A model generated the notes under the pieces. That model saw only the letters and a program-made list of their open reading frames with translations. It made no database searches and was not told where the DNA came from. Shown here piece after piece: positions 1 to 7,783 of a DNA stretch of 37,289 nucleotides; position 1 is the first letter of the stretch, and every line of letters begins with the position of its first letter. Both the position numbers and the translations under genes were made by a program. The stretch comes from Candidatus Thermoplasmatota archaeon (lineage in GTDB: Archaea > Thermoplasmatota > E2 > DHVEG-1): positions 1-37,289 of the forward strand of contig JAWABU010000016.1 in assembly GCA_038884455.1 (NCBI GenBank). The letters run 5' to 3'.

Positions 1-82
1 GCTGAAATCGGCGGTGAAATTGCGGTTCACATGGTTCGCAACTGTTGGATTAATCCTTTTCTTTGCGCGTCCCATCCAATGA
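1..82 (+). CDS. possible 3' end of a gene entering from the left edge
   Basis: Two forward frames are open from the left edge. One stops at 80-82 and gives a hydrophobic, membrane-like tail (FTWFATVGLILFFARPIQ). The other stops at 88-90 and gives a cysteine-containing tail (ending ASHPMKK). The first looks more like a protein C-terminus, but about 27 residues cannot identify a family. The stretch from 91 to 256 shows no convincing gene. Function unknown. Confidence 0.2.
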   Translation, partial: LKSAVKLRFTWFATVGLILFFARPIQ

Positions 83-256
83 AAAAATGAATGTTTCTTC
101 CTTAATTATCTATTTCGGGATGAAGCCTAAACTTGCAGATTCATATGATATCTTTCTCAAAAAAGGATTATTCCTATCAACACCACGTGCGCTTTTTGTT
201 CTAAAACACATGACTCCTTCTATTGAAAATATTTTACATCTAGAACAAAAACTCAG

Positions 257-330
257 TGGGCCCGTTGCGATTTGAACGCAAGTCACCACCACCCCAAGGT
301 GGAAGGATAGCCAAACTACCCCACGGGCCC
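257..330 (-). tRNA. tRNA-Pro (anticodon GGG)
   Basis: Read on the minus strand, a full cloverleaf can be drawn. The 7-bp acceptor stem pairs GGGCCCG with CGGGCCC. A D-arm contains GGGTAGTTTGGCTATCC. The anticodon stem CCACC/GGTGG closes a 7-base loop TTGGGGT, placing GGG at positions 34-36. The T-arm TTGCG/CGCAA closes loop TTCAAAT. The discriminator base is A. No CCA is encoded at the 3' end and no intron is seen. It reads CCC proline codons (and CCU by wobble). Confidence 0.95.
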
Positions 331-398
331 AAAGCGTGCTCACTGACATTCACAAGGTATTGAAATACTTATGTATACCAGAAAGACATGAGCAAAGA

Positions 399-409
399 TT
401 TAATATAAT
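399..409 (+). promoter_or_regulatory. TATA box for the SemiSWEET gene
   Basis: TTTAATATAAT lies with its centre about 26 bp upstream of the ATG at 431, the usual archaeal TATA-to-start-site distance. The transcript would begin at or next to the start codon (leaderless). This supports ATG 431 over the in-frame TTG at 413, which would lie upstream of the transcript. Confidence 0.5.
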
Positions 410-430
410 TTATTGAATCAAGGCTCCATA

Positions 431-718
431 ATGGATATAGATTTTGTCGCTTTGCTTGGTTTTAGTGCAGGAATTATTACTTCTGTTGGTTTCATACCTC
501 AGATTATACGTGGTTTTCGAACAAAAAAACTTGATGACGTCTCGTACTATATGCCGTTTGTTCTCTGTATTGGTATGACTCTTTGGCTGATTTATGGATT
601 TCTTCTTTTACAGCCCCCGATTATCTATGCCAATAGCTTTGGTATCGGGTGTAACTGTTTACTTTTACTTTTGAAAAAATATTATTCTGCGAAAAAAATC
701 TGTAAGAAAAATATATAA
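431..718 (+). CDS. SemiSWEET / PQ-loop (MtN3-family) sugar transporter
   Basis: A 95-residue membrane protein with three hydrophobic helices and the PQ-loop signature near its N-terminus (SVGFIPQIIRGFRTK). This is followed by the helix pattern of the second and third segments typical of SemiSWEETs. Members of this family are about 85-100 residues and form homodimers that move small sugars or related solutes passively across the membrane; the substrate here cannot be read from sequence. An in-frame TTG at 413 would add six residues, but the TATA box at 399-409 and the family N-terminus favour ATG 431. The gene stands alone; the next gene begins 76 bp downstream on the same strand. Confidence 0.85.
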   Translation: MDIDFVALLGFSAGIITSVGFIPQIIRGFRTKKLDDVSYYMPFVLCIGMTLWLIYGFLLLQPPIIYANSFGIGCNCLLLLLKKYYSAKKICKKNI

Positions 719-794
719 AGTACTGCCTTGTCTATTACCCTATCTACGAAAAATAAACAGGTATGAATAGAGGAACTGATATCAGGGAATTTCT

Positions 795-1445
795 ATGTCA
801 CCATCCTCAAGACATATTTCGTCTCAAACACAGTACATAAATTCTTTTGAACGTGGTGTTATTTTTTTCAACAGAATCACCGCGAATGTATTCTGGAAAA
901 TTATGGATACTCTTGCCTATCAGAACCGAAAAATCGATGAAATTTATGAACGCATCATCGGTGCCGAATATGCTCGTGAATGTACCGTATTTCATCTGTC
1001 AGATCATACAAAAATTCTTCATATTGGATGTGGTGCATATCCTCTCACTGAAATTATCCTTGCACAGACAACAGACTTAGATATCGTTGGTATTGACAAA
1101 GACACAAACGCTGTTCACCATGCAAGAAACCTTCTTAAGAAAAAAAATCTTGACCATCGAATTGTTATAACAAATGGAAACGGACTTGATTATGCACTTA
1201 CCGGATTCGATGTTATCATCGTATCCAGCTGTTCGTCGCCAAAAATAGATGTTCTCAACAACATTTTCTCCCGGGTATCCCCTGGAACAAGTATTATTGT
1301 ACGAGAACTTGGCTCTGCATTAGACAGCATACTTAATCTCATTAAAAAAAATCCAAATCTCGAACTGTGTGGCAGAATTCATCATTTTAAACTATCAGTA
1401 TTCGGGCCTATCGTCTGGAACTCATTACATCTGAAGAAAAAATAA
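795..1445 (+). CDS. nicotianamine-synthase-like SAM-dependent enzyme (paralogue 1)
   Basis: A 216-residue protein with a class I SAM-binding Rossmann fold. Motif I is ILHIGCGAYPLTEIILAQ at about residues 74-91, followed by the acidic motif II DIVGIDKD. The continuation after the glycine loop (G-x-Y/F-P-x-T, then a run of aliphatic residues) and the later FDVIIVSS strand resemble the nicotianamine synthase core (GSGPLPLTSIVL-type motif) more than ordinary methyltransferases. NAS enzymes join aminobutyrate groups from SAM. Whether this protein does that or simple methylation is unknown. A paralogue sits at 2829-3425, within a probable operon with a radical SAM protein and a PaaK-like ligase. 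The gene is convergent with the radical SAM gene at 1476-2783. Confidence 0.6.
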   Translation: MSPSSRHISSQTQYINSFERGVIFFNRITANVFWKIMDTLAYQNRKIDEIYERIIGAEYARECTVFHLSDHTKILHIGCGAYPLTEIILAQTTDLDIVGIDKDTNAVHHARNLLKKKNLDHRIVITNGNGLDYALTGFDVIIVSSCSSPKIDVLNNIFSRVSPGTSIIVRELGSALDSILNLIKKNPNLELCGRIHHFKLSVFGPIVWNSLHLKKK

Positions 1446-1475
1446 AAGATCATACTTTTTTCATTCTTTATATTT
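1446..1475. terminator. T-rich stretch between convergent genes
   Basis: The 30 bp between two convergent stop codons contain T-rich runs on the plus strand (CTTTTTTCATTCTTTATATTTTC). This would serve as an archaeal oligo-T terminator for the plus-strand gene. No strong hairpin is visible. Confidence 0.35.
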
Positions 1476-2783
1476 TCAAAATAAGGTAAATTCAAGATGG
1501 AAACGAGCCATAATAACATTCATTGCACTCACTACCAGGATATTAGGAAATTTTCGTGTTTTAAACGTCACATTTGCAATACGTGCAAGGGTTTTATCAG
1601 GGGCATAAAAACGGTTTGATACCGATGCAGCACCCTGATACAACTCATCAGCGGTCATCAGTTTTGGCTGAAACACAACATGATGGAGATCATACAAGGT
1701 CCAATCTCTGGTGAGAATACGACCTTCGCTGTCGAGTTTTTTAAATAATCGTGTTATAGGAAATGGTGTTAAAATATTAAATTCAGCGGCATCCAAACCA
1801 AAATCAAATGCTTTCTGCAACGTCGCATCAAAAATAGCAGGCGTATCATGATCAAAACCAAACACAAAAGAACCAAAAACACTCATATGATTCGCATGGA
1901 TCTTTTTCACCATTTTCTCATAGTTTTCCACACTGTATCCTTTATGAGCATCCTGCTTGAGCGAATCTTGACAAATTGATTCAAAACCAACACACCAAAT
2001 CACACAGCCCGCATCGTAGGAGAGTTTCAACAGCTCATCGTCCTGGGCAAGCACCGGTGCACTGCCATACGCGATAAATTTTCGTTTCAACGGAATCATT
2101 GCTTTCAACAATGCTTTTGCATACTCACGGTTAATGGTAAGTGATGCATCATGGAGAAAAACGAGAAATTTCCGAGGCGTATTCTTGATTTCATCAACAA
2201 TATGTTCAATGGGGCGGGCACGATACGTATTCCCATGAAGATGGGTAAGCGTACAGAATGAACAATAGTATGGGCACCCCCGAGATGGTGCAACCGCTGA
2301 AAACAATGGTTCCAATCTGAGTAGGTCACGTCGAGGTTGTGGAATTAGTTCAGGTGGCACTGGCTGCTCAGCACGATAAAACGGTTGTAACTTTCCTTTT
2401 TCAACATCAGCGATCACCTGTGGCCAGGTTGATTCAGCCTCCCCTATGACCACTGCATCGGCATGCTGCTTTGCCTCTTCAGGAAGTGCAGATGGATGGA
2501 TACCACCGAGAACTACAGGGATTCCTTTTTTTCGATAAAATTCTGCGATTTCGTATGCTCGGAATGAGCTTGGTGTTACCGTTGATATCCCAACGAGATC
2601 AACTGGATCATTGATCAGAGGATTATCATATCGATCGTCAATGAGTCGAACACGATGATTTTGAGGTGTTGCCGCAGCGAGTTGCTGCAAGACAAGAATC
2701 GGATTTGAATTGAGTTTATATAAAAGTTGACTAGTCCATGAATGTCGATGATACATGTTTGCGTTGATAAGAAGAATATTCAT
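1476..2783 (-). CDS. B12-binding-domain radical SAM protein (1)
   Basis: A 435-residue protein. The N-terminal ~150 residues have the cobalamin-binding-like Rossmann domain found in this class (MNILLINAN start, VVLGGIHPSALPEEA, VVIGEAE). The radical SAM core follows, with the iron-sulfur motif CPYYCSFC (C170, C174, C177). The C-terminal region has the usual HVVFQPKLMTADEL pattern. No DxHxxG lower-ligand motif is visible, as is common in this class. Family members methylate unactivated carbons or rearrange and join lipid and secondary-metabolite substrates; the substrate here is unknown. A TTG-initiated extension to 2801 is possible, but ATG 2783 fits the family N-terminus. It lies 45 bp downstream of the NAS-like gene in the same direction, probably in one operon. 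A similar protein is encoded at 5618-6937. Confidence 0.8.
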   Translation of the reverse strand: MNILLINANMYHRHSWTSQLLYKLNSNPILVLQQLAAATPQNHRVRLIDDRYDNPLINDPVDLVGISTVTPSSFRAYEIAEFYRKKGIPVVLGGIHPSALPEEAKQHADAVVIGEAESTWPQVIADVEKGKLQPFYRAEQPVPPELIPQPRRDLLRLEPLFSAVAPSRGCPYYCSFCTLTHLHGNTYRARPIEHIVDEIKNTPRKFLVFLHDASLTINREYAKALLKAMIPLKRKFIAYGSAPVLAQDDELLKLSYDAGCVIWCVGFESICQDSLKQDAHKGYSVENYEKMVKKIHANHMSVFGSFVFGFDHDTPAIFDATLQKAFDFGLDAAEFNILTPFPITRLFKKLDSEGRILTRDWTLYDLHHVVFQPKLMTADELYQGAASVSNRFYAPDKTLARIANVTFKTRKFPNILVVSAMNVIMARFHLEFTLF

Positions 2784-2828
2784 AGCACGTCGCCAAAACA
2801 AACAGTCAGTAATTACAGGATTTATTTA

Positions 2829-3425
2829 TTAGTTTCGCCGAATCAAAAGATAGGATTTAATCCCATCGATACGATCGTACGATGCTTTAATCTCAAGACT
2901 ATTTGGGATCTGCTCTGTACCATAGAGACCATGGAGACGATCCCAGGTTGTCCGAAAGAGGATACAAGCATCTTTTTTCATCTGGTTGCTGAGATGTTCC
3001 AACACCTCTTTTTTCGGCTCAATTCCATGCGAAACAATAATGAAATCAAACGAGGAGACATCAAAATCTTTTCCATCTCCAACAACAATACGTATTGTAT
3101 CTGAGAGCCGATGATCATTGATGATGTGTTGTGCATGTTCAACTGCATGCCTGTCTCGATCAATACCTGTGATGTTCCAACCACGTGTCTGTGCAAGCAA
3201 CATACTTGTATGCGGAAAAGAACCACACCCGATATGTACTACAGATGCACCTGCTGGTAGCTGGATCATAGCAAATTCATCCAGCGTCATTTTTTTAAAG
3301 AAAACAAAATACAGCTGGGCAAGAATGCGATGGCGGGAAAGAAATTTTTCTAGCCATCGGATCAGACGATCCATGAATCGTTTCAAGGTTTTACTGTCTG
3401 CTTGTTTCACCAACACACATCCCAT
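2829..3425 (-). CDS. nicotianamine-synthase-like SAM-dependent enzyme (paralogue 2)
   Basis: A 198-residue protein related to the one at 795-1445. The SAM-binding loop is VVHIGCGSFPHTSMLLAQ, then NITGIDRDRHAVEHA. Next comes FDFIIVSHGIEPKKEVLEHL, and finally a strand ending ILFRTTWDRLHGLYG. The order of a Y/F-D strand, a K-E-V-x-x-x-L helix and a late FRT/RS-x-x-G motif matches the nicotianamine synthase core, although overall identity is low. A TTG-started form reaching 3479 would overlap the upstream ligase gene; the ATG at 3425 leaves a 10-bp gap after that gene's stop and is preferred. Position and strand place it between the PaaK-like ligase and the radical SAM protein, all likely cotranscribed. 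Confidence 0.6.
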   Translation of the reverse strand: MGCVLVKQADSKTLKRFMDRLIRWLEKFLSRHRILAQLYFVFFKKMTLDEFAMIQLPAGASVVHIGCGSFPHTSMLLAQTRGWNITGIDRDRHAVEHAQHIINDHRLSDTIRIVVGDGKDFDVSSFDFIIVSHGIEPKKEVLEHLSNQMKKDACILFRTTWDRLHGLYGTEQIPNSLEIKASYDRIDGIKSYLLIRRN

Positions 3426-3435
3426 TTCTTTTTTT

Positions 3436-4833
3436 TCACATTGATACTTGTTGTGAACGATGTACCTTAGAAATAACAATCGGCGGCGGTGTTATTGTTC
3501 CCGGACGGACATTCAGTATAGCATCAACCTCGCGAATGGTTACTGAAACACCAGCTCCAAATTTCTGTTCAAATTGTTTTTTTAACTCAGCATAGATATC
3601 GTCAAGTTTTGGGCCAATACCTCGTTGCTGGTCATCAATTACCACAAGAATTTCAACATCATGAACGCTGTGTTGGACAATCTGGAATTGCTGGATTTTA
3701 TCGGTATTGAACTGATGCATCACTTTATGAGGAATGCCGGTTATGGAAAACGGGGGAATCATCTCTCCACTGGGCAGTATAATCGCTTCAACCTGTCGAC
3801 CACCAATCCCCTCTACAATCATGGTTTTAATCTCGCAGGTCGTAGATTGATTTGAGGGAATAATAAAATCACTTAGACCGGTGTATCTGATAATTGGCGT
3901 CCCCCGACCAAATAACCGCGTGACAACAATATTTCCACCGTCTCCTGAACGCGCTTCTTTTTCTTTCGGGTCGAGAAATTCGAGATATGCAAAATCAGTG
4001 TTGACATGGTAGTGGCCTTGTTTGCATTGAAAGGCAATCGGGCTGCATTCTGTTGCACCATACATGTCGAAGAGTTTTGCACCAAAGGTTTTTTCTAGGT
4101 ATTCACGGGTGTATTCATCGACGACAGCACCTGATGTTGCTAGAGCCCGCGGTCTGAGGTTTTCAGCCATTCCTTTCCGTTTTAAAATCGCAAGAATTTT
4201 AAGATTCCCTGGATACCCACCAATGAAGTCAGGTTGAAACGCCTCGAGTTGTTTGATCATCTGTTCGTGATTATCACTCACGTGAAATACTTTCATGTTT
4301 TCTAATGAAAAAAACAGTTTCAAATTCGGCATCGCCGTTCGCGAAAAATACGCATATTCTGCACTGTCTGGCGATAAATCAGCAATCAATGCAAGACGAT
4401 CTTTCCTCCAGCTGATATCATGTTCGCGGAGAATTCTGATAAAACCAATAAACGTATGAAAAACGGTATACGGATCACTATAAAGCGTAACCGGTTTACC
4501 CGTAGATCCTGAGGTACAAACCATTGAATAGTTTTTTGGATCAGCACCTTTTGGAAGTAACACTTCTGCAGTTTTTCCCCGGAAATCTTTTTTCGATACT
4601 AAGGGGAGTTTGTGGATGTCATTAACACCGCGGATATCCTGGGGATGGATACCTGCTTGTCGGTATTTTTCATGGTACAACGGAACCGTATAGGCAAAGC
4701 GGACAACCTGGCGGAGCATTTTATCCTGATAGCGTTGTAGTTCAGCAGGAGTGCAACGCCAGACTCGGTTAACATCAAACAGATAGCTTTTTGCAAGTCT
4801 ACCAAGAAACAAGGGATTAAGCAAAGGATTCAT
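3436..4833 (-). CDS. PaaK / coenzyme F390 synthetase-like adenylate-forming enzyme
   Basis: A 465-residue protein of the phenylacetate-CoA ligase branch of the ANL superfamily. Landmarks are an N-terminal PLYHEKYRQAGI element typical of PaaK/CapK proteins, the P-loop-like CTSGSTGKPVTLY at about 106-118, the GGYPGNLK helix, and MYGATECSPIAF at about 257-268, which holds the conserved YGxTE. A smaller C-terminal domain follows. The family activates carboxylic acids as acyl-AMP and transfers them to CoA, an amine or another acceptor; the substrate is not predictable here. An upstream in-frame start (to 4941) would add 36 residues with no family match, so ATG 4833 is preferred. It is probably the first gene of an operon running to 1476. 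A diverging membrane protein gene starts at 4968. Confidence 0.8.
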   Translation of the reverse strand: MNPLLNPLFLGRLAKSYLFDVNRVWRCTPAELQRYQDKMLRQVVRFAYTVPLYHEKYRQAGIHPQDIRGVNDIHKLPLVSKKDFRGKTAEVLLPKGADPKNYSMVCTSGSTGKPVTLYSDPYTVFHTFIGFIRILREHDISWRKDRLALIADLSPDSAEYAYFSRTAMPNLKLFFSLENMKVFHVSDNHEQMIKQLEAFQPDFIGGYPGNLKILAILKRKGMAENLRPRALATSGAVVDEYTREYLEKTFGAKLFDMYGATECSPIAFQCKQGHYHVNTDFAYLEFLDPKEKEARSGDGGNIVVTRLFGRGTPIIRYTGLSDFIIPSNQSTTCEIKTMIVEGIGGRQVEAIILPSGEMIPPFSITGIPHKVMHQFNTDKIQQFQIVQHSVHDVEILVVIDDQQRGIGPKLDDIYAELKKQFEQKFGAGVSVTIREVDAILNVRPGTITPPPIVISKVHRSQQVSM

Positions 4834-4967
4834 GCATGTTCGAAATACAGTAAGCTTCTTAAATGTATGGCACTTCAACGATACACATTTCAATACCTCT
4901 CGTGATTCGTTATAACATTCATCAGAAATATAATAGATCATGAGTTATGAAGAGGTGAAAACGTCAT

Positions 4968-5606
4968 ATGAAATTTGAAAACAAAGGAATGTTCGGGCCA
5001 TTTACAATCCTAACCTGTGTTATAACCGGCGCGCTCTTTCCTCTATTAGGTGCACTCATTGCAGTTAACATCGGAGCAGTACAAACACTCTATGTTGAAG
5101 GTGTAGTACTCTGTATGCTTGGCGGTTTTATCGCACATTGGTTATTATCTCATGCAGTTCATGATCTGATCCATATGAAAATCGAAGAACGGCAGACCGT
5201 TTCACGACGAAGTTTAAAAATCATTCTGGTTGTTTCAGCAGTTGTTCTCTTATTCATTGCCTTGTATCTTACCTGGCAGCGTGGTTGGCCGGTGATGGTT
5301 TTTGCAATTATCGGTTTTATCGTCAGTATGTATGCCGAAGGGCTTATCCATCATGAATCACAAATGGCGTTCGGCGCGATGTTTCTCGTCCTTGGTTCGT
5401 TTTATGTACAAACAGCCTCCTTAGAACTGCCGATAGTATCGTGGTTGAAAATCCTCATGATTGCATTGTTTTCATTTTTCTCACAGTACGGCTGGCTGCT
5501 TTTCTACCGACTTGATGATTACAACTGGAGCATCAAAGTAAAAAATAGAAGTATTCTCATCACCAAAACCGGTTTGATCTTTCTCATCATCTACTTTTTC
5601 ATTTAA
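4968..5606 (+). CDS. polytopic membrane protein, weakly UbiA-like
   Basis: A 212-residue protein made almost entirely of hydrophobic helices (about six or seven). The stretch SQMAFGAMFLVLGSFYVQTASLELP (residues about 131-155) resembles the segment of MenA/UbiA prenyltransferases that ends in LGTYYVQT. An H/D-rich loop, LLSHAVHDLIHMKIEER, sits where UbiA proteins have their first Asp-rich motif, but the canonical NxxxDxxxD is not intact and the protein is shorter than typical UbiA enzymes. It may be a divergent or degenerate UbiA-superfamily member or an unrelated membrane protein. A Shine-Dalgarno sequence GAGGTGA at 4952-4958 fixes the start. Divergent from the PaaK-like ligase and convergent with the second radical SAM gene. 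Confidence 0.5.
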   Translation: MKFENKGMFGPFTILTCVITGALFPLLGALIAVNIGAVQTLYVEGVVLCMLGGFIAHWLLSHAVHDLIHMKIEERQTVSRRSLKIILVVSAVVLLFIALYLTWQRGWPVMVFAIIGFIVSMYAEGLIHHESQMAFGAMFLVLGSFYVQTASLELPIVSWLKILMIALFSFFSQYGWLLFYRLDDYNWSIKVKNRSILITKTGLIFLIIYFFI

Positions 5607-5617
5607 ACTACTGTTGT

Positions 5618-6937
5618 TCACCATGCAAAATCTCGTTTGTAATATCGTCGAAATGACAGATTTGTCATCGCAGGCATCAACCCGGCAATCCTTTTTGTGA
5701 TTAACATACTGCGAACCATCCTTGGAAGAATCTTATCAACTGCATAAAACTGACGAGCAACATGTCGTGCACCACTATACAGTTCATCAACCGTCATCTG
5801 TTTCGGCTGAAACACAACATCAACCTGATTATACTGTGACCAATCCTTCGTCAAAATACGACCCTCCCGTTCGAGACGTTCAAACAACGGTGTCCCAGGA
5901 TAGGGTGTAAGAATATTGACTTCAACGACATCCAGCTCCCATTCATACATCTTTTCAAGCGTCGCATCAAAAATATCAGGGGTATCTTGATCGAAACCAA
6001 AGATAATGCCTCCCTGTACCGTCATGCCATGATCATGAACCCGTTTAATCATCTTTTTAAAATCCTCAACCGTATTCACTGTTTTTTTAATACCATTCAG
6101 TGCTGCTTGACTGACTGATTCAAACCCAACAAACCACTCAGCACAACCAGCTCGTCTTGCAAGATTTAAAAAATCCTCATCAATTTTACCAAGCACGTTA
6201 GCATTCCCATTAGCAACCCATGACTTGTTGATTTTCTGACGGATCATCTCCTGAAACAATTCACGAGCGTATTTCGGGTTCACGGTAAGACTAGGGTCAT
6301 GGATAATGAAGAATCGATTCGGCATAGCACGGATCTCATCAACCACATTTTGAACCGGACGTTGTTTTACGCCATGTTTGCAGAAACTTGCAATCGCGCA
6401 AAACTCACATTGATTTGGGCATCCTCGTGTTGTCTGAACAGCACCAAGAATCGGATTATGTTTTATAAGATCACGGCGAATCCCTGGAACAGCAGCCATA
6501 TCAAAATCAGGTTTTGGACCATACCGCGGTTTGAGTTTACCTTGTTCTGCATCAGCAAGAACATCAACCCATACTCCTTCTGCTTCACCTAGAACCACAC
6601 TATCTGCATGTACTGCTGCCTCATCAGGAAGCGCCGTTGGATGATATCCTCCGAGAACTACTTTTTTTCCATGACTGCGGAACTCATCTGCAAGCTGATA
6701 CGCCCGCGGTGCGGTCATCGTGTAGCTGGTGATACCAACAAGATCAGCATCAATGCTGAAATCAACTGGTTCATAATTTTCATCAACAATAGAAACCGTG
6801 TGGTTTTTTGGGGTTAATGCAGCAAGATGCGGCAGCGTAATAATCGGATATCCAAAAAGAATCGAACTCCATGAGCCACGATCTTTATAGGTTGCAACAC
6901 CGTGTTCAATCCGGGGAAAGACCAAGACAATCTTCAT
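5618..6937 (-). CDS. B12-binding-domain radical SAM protein (2)
   Basis: A 439-residue paralogue of the protein at 1476-2783, with the same architecture. The N-terminal Rossmann domain includes KKVVLGGYHPTALPDEAA and VVLGEAEGVW. The radical SAM cluster motif is CPNQCEFC (C173, C177, C180). The core includes WFVGFESVSQAALNGI and VNILTPYPGTPLFERL. The C-terminal segment includes DVVFQPKQMTVDEL. Proteins of this type include hopanoid C2-methylase-like and lipid-modifying enzymes; assignment to a particular reaction is not justified. Both copies flank the ligase and NAS-like genes, so they probably act on the same or successive intermediates. Its stop lies 11 bp from the stop of the convergent membrane protein gene. 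Confidence 0.8.
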   Translation of the reverse strand: MKIVLVFPRIEHGVATYKDRGSWSSILFGYPIITLPHLAALTPKNHTVSIVDENYEPVDFSIDADLVGITSYTMTAPRAYQLADEFRSHGKKVVLGGYHPTALPDEAAVHADSVVLGEAEGVWVDVLADAEQGKLKPRYGPKPDFDMAAVPGIRRDLIKHNPILGAVQTTRGCPNQCEFCAIASFCKHGVKQRPVQNVVDEIRAMPNRFFIIHDPSLTVNPKYARELFQEMIRQKINKSWVANGNANVLGKIDEDFLNLARRAGCAEWFVGFESVSQAALNGIKKTVNTVEDFKKMIKRVHDHGMTVQGGIIFGFDQDTPDIFDATLEKMYEWELDVVEVNILTPYPGTPLFERLEREGRILTKDWSQYNQVDVVFQPKQMTVDELYSGARHVARQFYAVDKILPRMVRSMLITKRIAGLMPAMTNLSFRRYYKRDFAW

Positions 6938-7006
6938 ATCCTACATTCTCGAACTAATAGTTTCATCTCATCTTTTTGAGTTGTATCATTCAATTCATCA
7001 GGTCAT

Positions 7007-7783
7007 CTATCGTGGGAGTTTTCGTTCAGACGGACCAACATAGTCATAGTCAATGGTAAACATCTCACGCATCGGTTTCTCCATAGTCTGCTCCTCATAC
7101 ACCTGCGCAACCAATCCTGCCACTCTACCGAGGACAAAAAATGCTTTTCCAAGACGCCAATCAAAGCCCATATCAGAAATAATTGCAGCTATTGCTCCAT
7201 CAACATTAATCGGTAGTTGTTTACCTGTGGTTTTTTCTAGTTCAGATTCAATTGCCTGTGCAAGATGGACGTGATCAGCTGCGATACCGTTCTGCTCTGC
7301 AAGTATGAATAGTTTTTTTGTTCGAGGATCAGCAGTATGAATCCGATGACCAAAACCAGGGATGCGTTTCTTCTCCTGAACTGATTTCTGAACAATACTG
7401 CATGCTATTTCAGGAATCGTTTTGTTTTCATTGTTCTTTTGAGCAACACCATTCTGGAGAAGCAATGCTGCTTTTTCAATTGCGCCACCGTGAGCATCAC
7501 CAATCGACAGAACCCCTGCAGCAACCGCGGTTGGCAACGGAACACCTCCTGAAGCAACTGTTCGTGCAGCAATCGACGATGGTGGTGTAACCCCATGATC
7601 AACACATGCAGTAAGGATCGCATCCATCATCATACCCTGTTCTGGTGTAGGAAGTGCATCTTTTAATAATAGATAGACAACATGCGCGAACGGAACTGTT
7701 CCAATAAGATCTTCTTGGCGATACCCTTTTGTCACAATATGATTCGGCTCAATCTTCGTAATGCTTGTTTTCCATTTCGTCAT
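7007..7783 (-). CDS. citryl-CoA lyase, citrate-synthase type
   Basis: A 258-residue protein carrying only the catalytic portion of the citrate synthase fold. It has the active-site segments GDAHGGAIEKA (His after the G-x-x-H-G-G pattern) and IPGFGHRIHTADPRTKKLF, the equivalent of the synthase GFGHRVYxxxDPR, which supplies a substrate-binding His and an Asp. Full citrate synthases are about 370-430 residues. A length near 260 is characteristic of the stand-alone citryl-CoA lyase related to the C-terminus of ATP-citrate lyase, which cleaves citryl-CoA to acetyl-CoA and oxaloacetate. Its start overlaps the stop of citF by 4 bp, so the two are translationally coupled. A homologous lyase acting on another 3-hydroxyacyl-CoA cannot be excluded. 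Confidence 0.8.
   Translation of the reverse strand: MTKWKTSITKIEPNHIVTKGYRQEDLIGTVPFAHVVYLLLKDALPTPEQGMMMDAILTACVDHGVTPPSSIAARTVASGGVPLPTAVAAGVLSIGDAHGGAIEKAALLLQNGVAQKNNENKTIPEIACSIVQKSVQEKKRIPGFGHRIHTADPRTKKLFILAEQNGIAADHVHLAQAIESELEKTTGKQLPINVDGAIAAIISDMGFDWRLGKAFFVLGRVAGLVAQVYEEQTMEKPMREMFTIDYDYVGPSERKLPR

Noticed and set aside
63-349. Open frames on both strands across the left end
   Set aside because: They run through the tRNA-Pro gene at 257-330, begin with a weak start or lack family resemblance, and read as chance frames.
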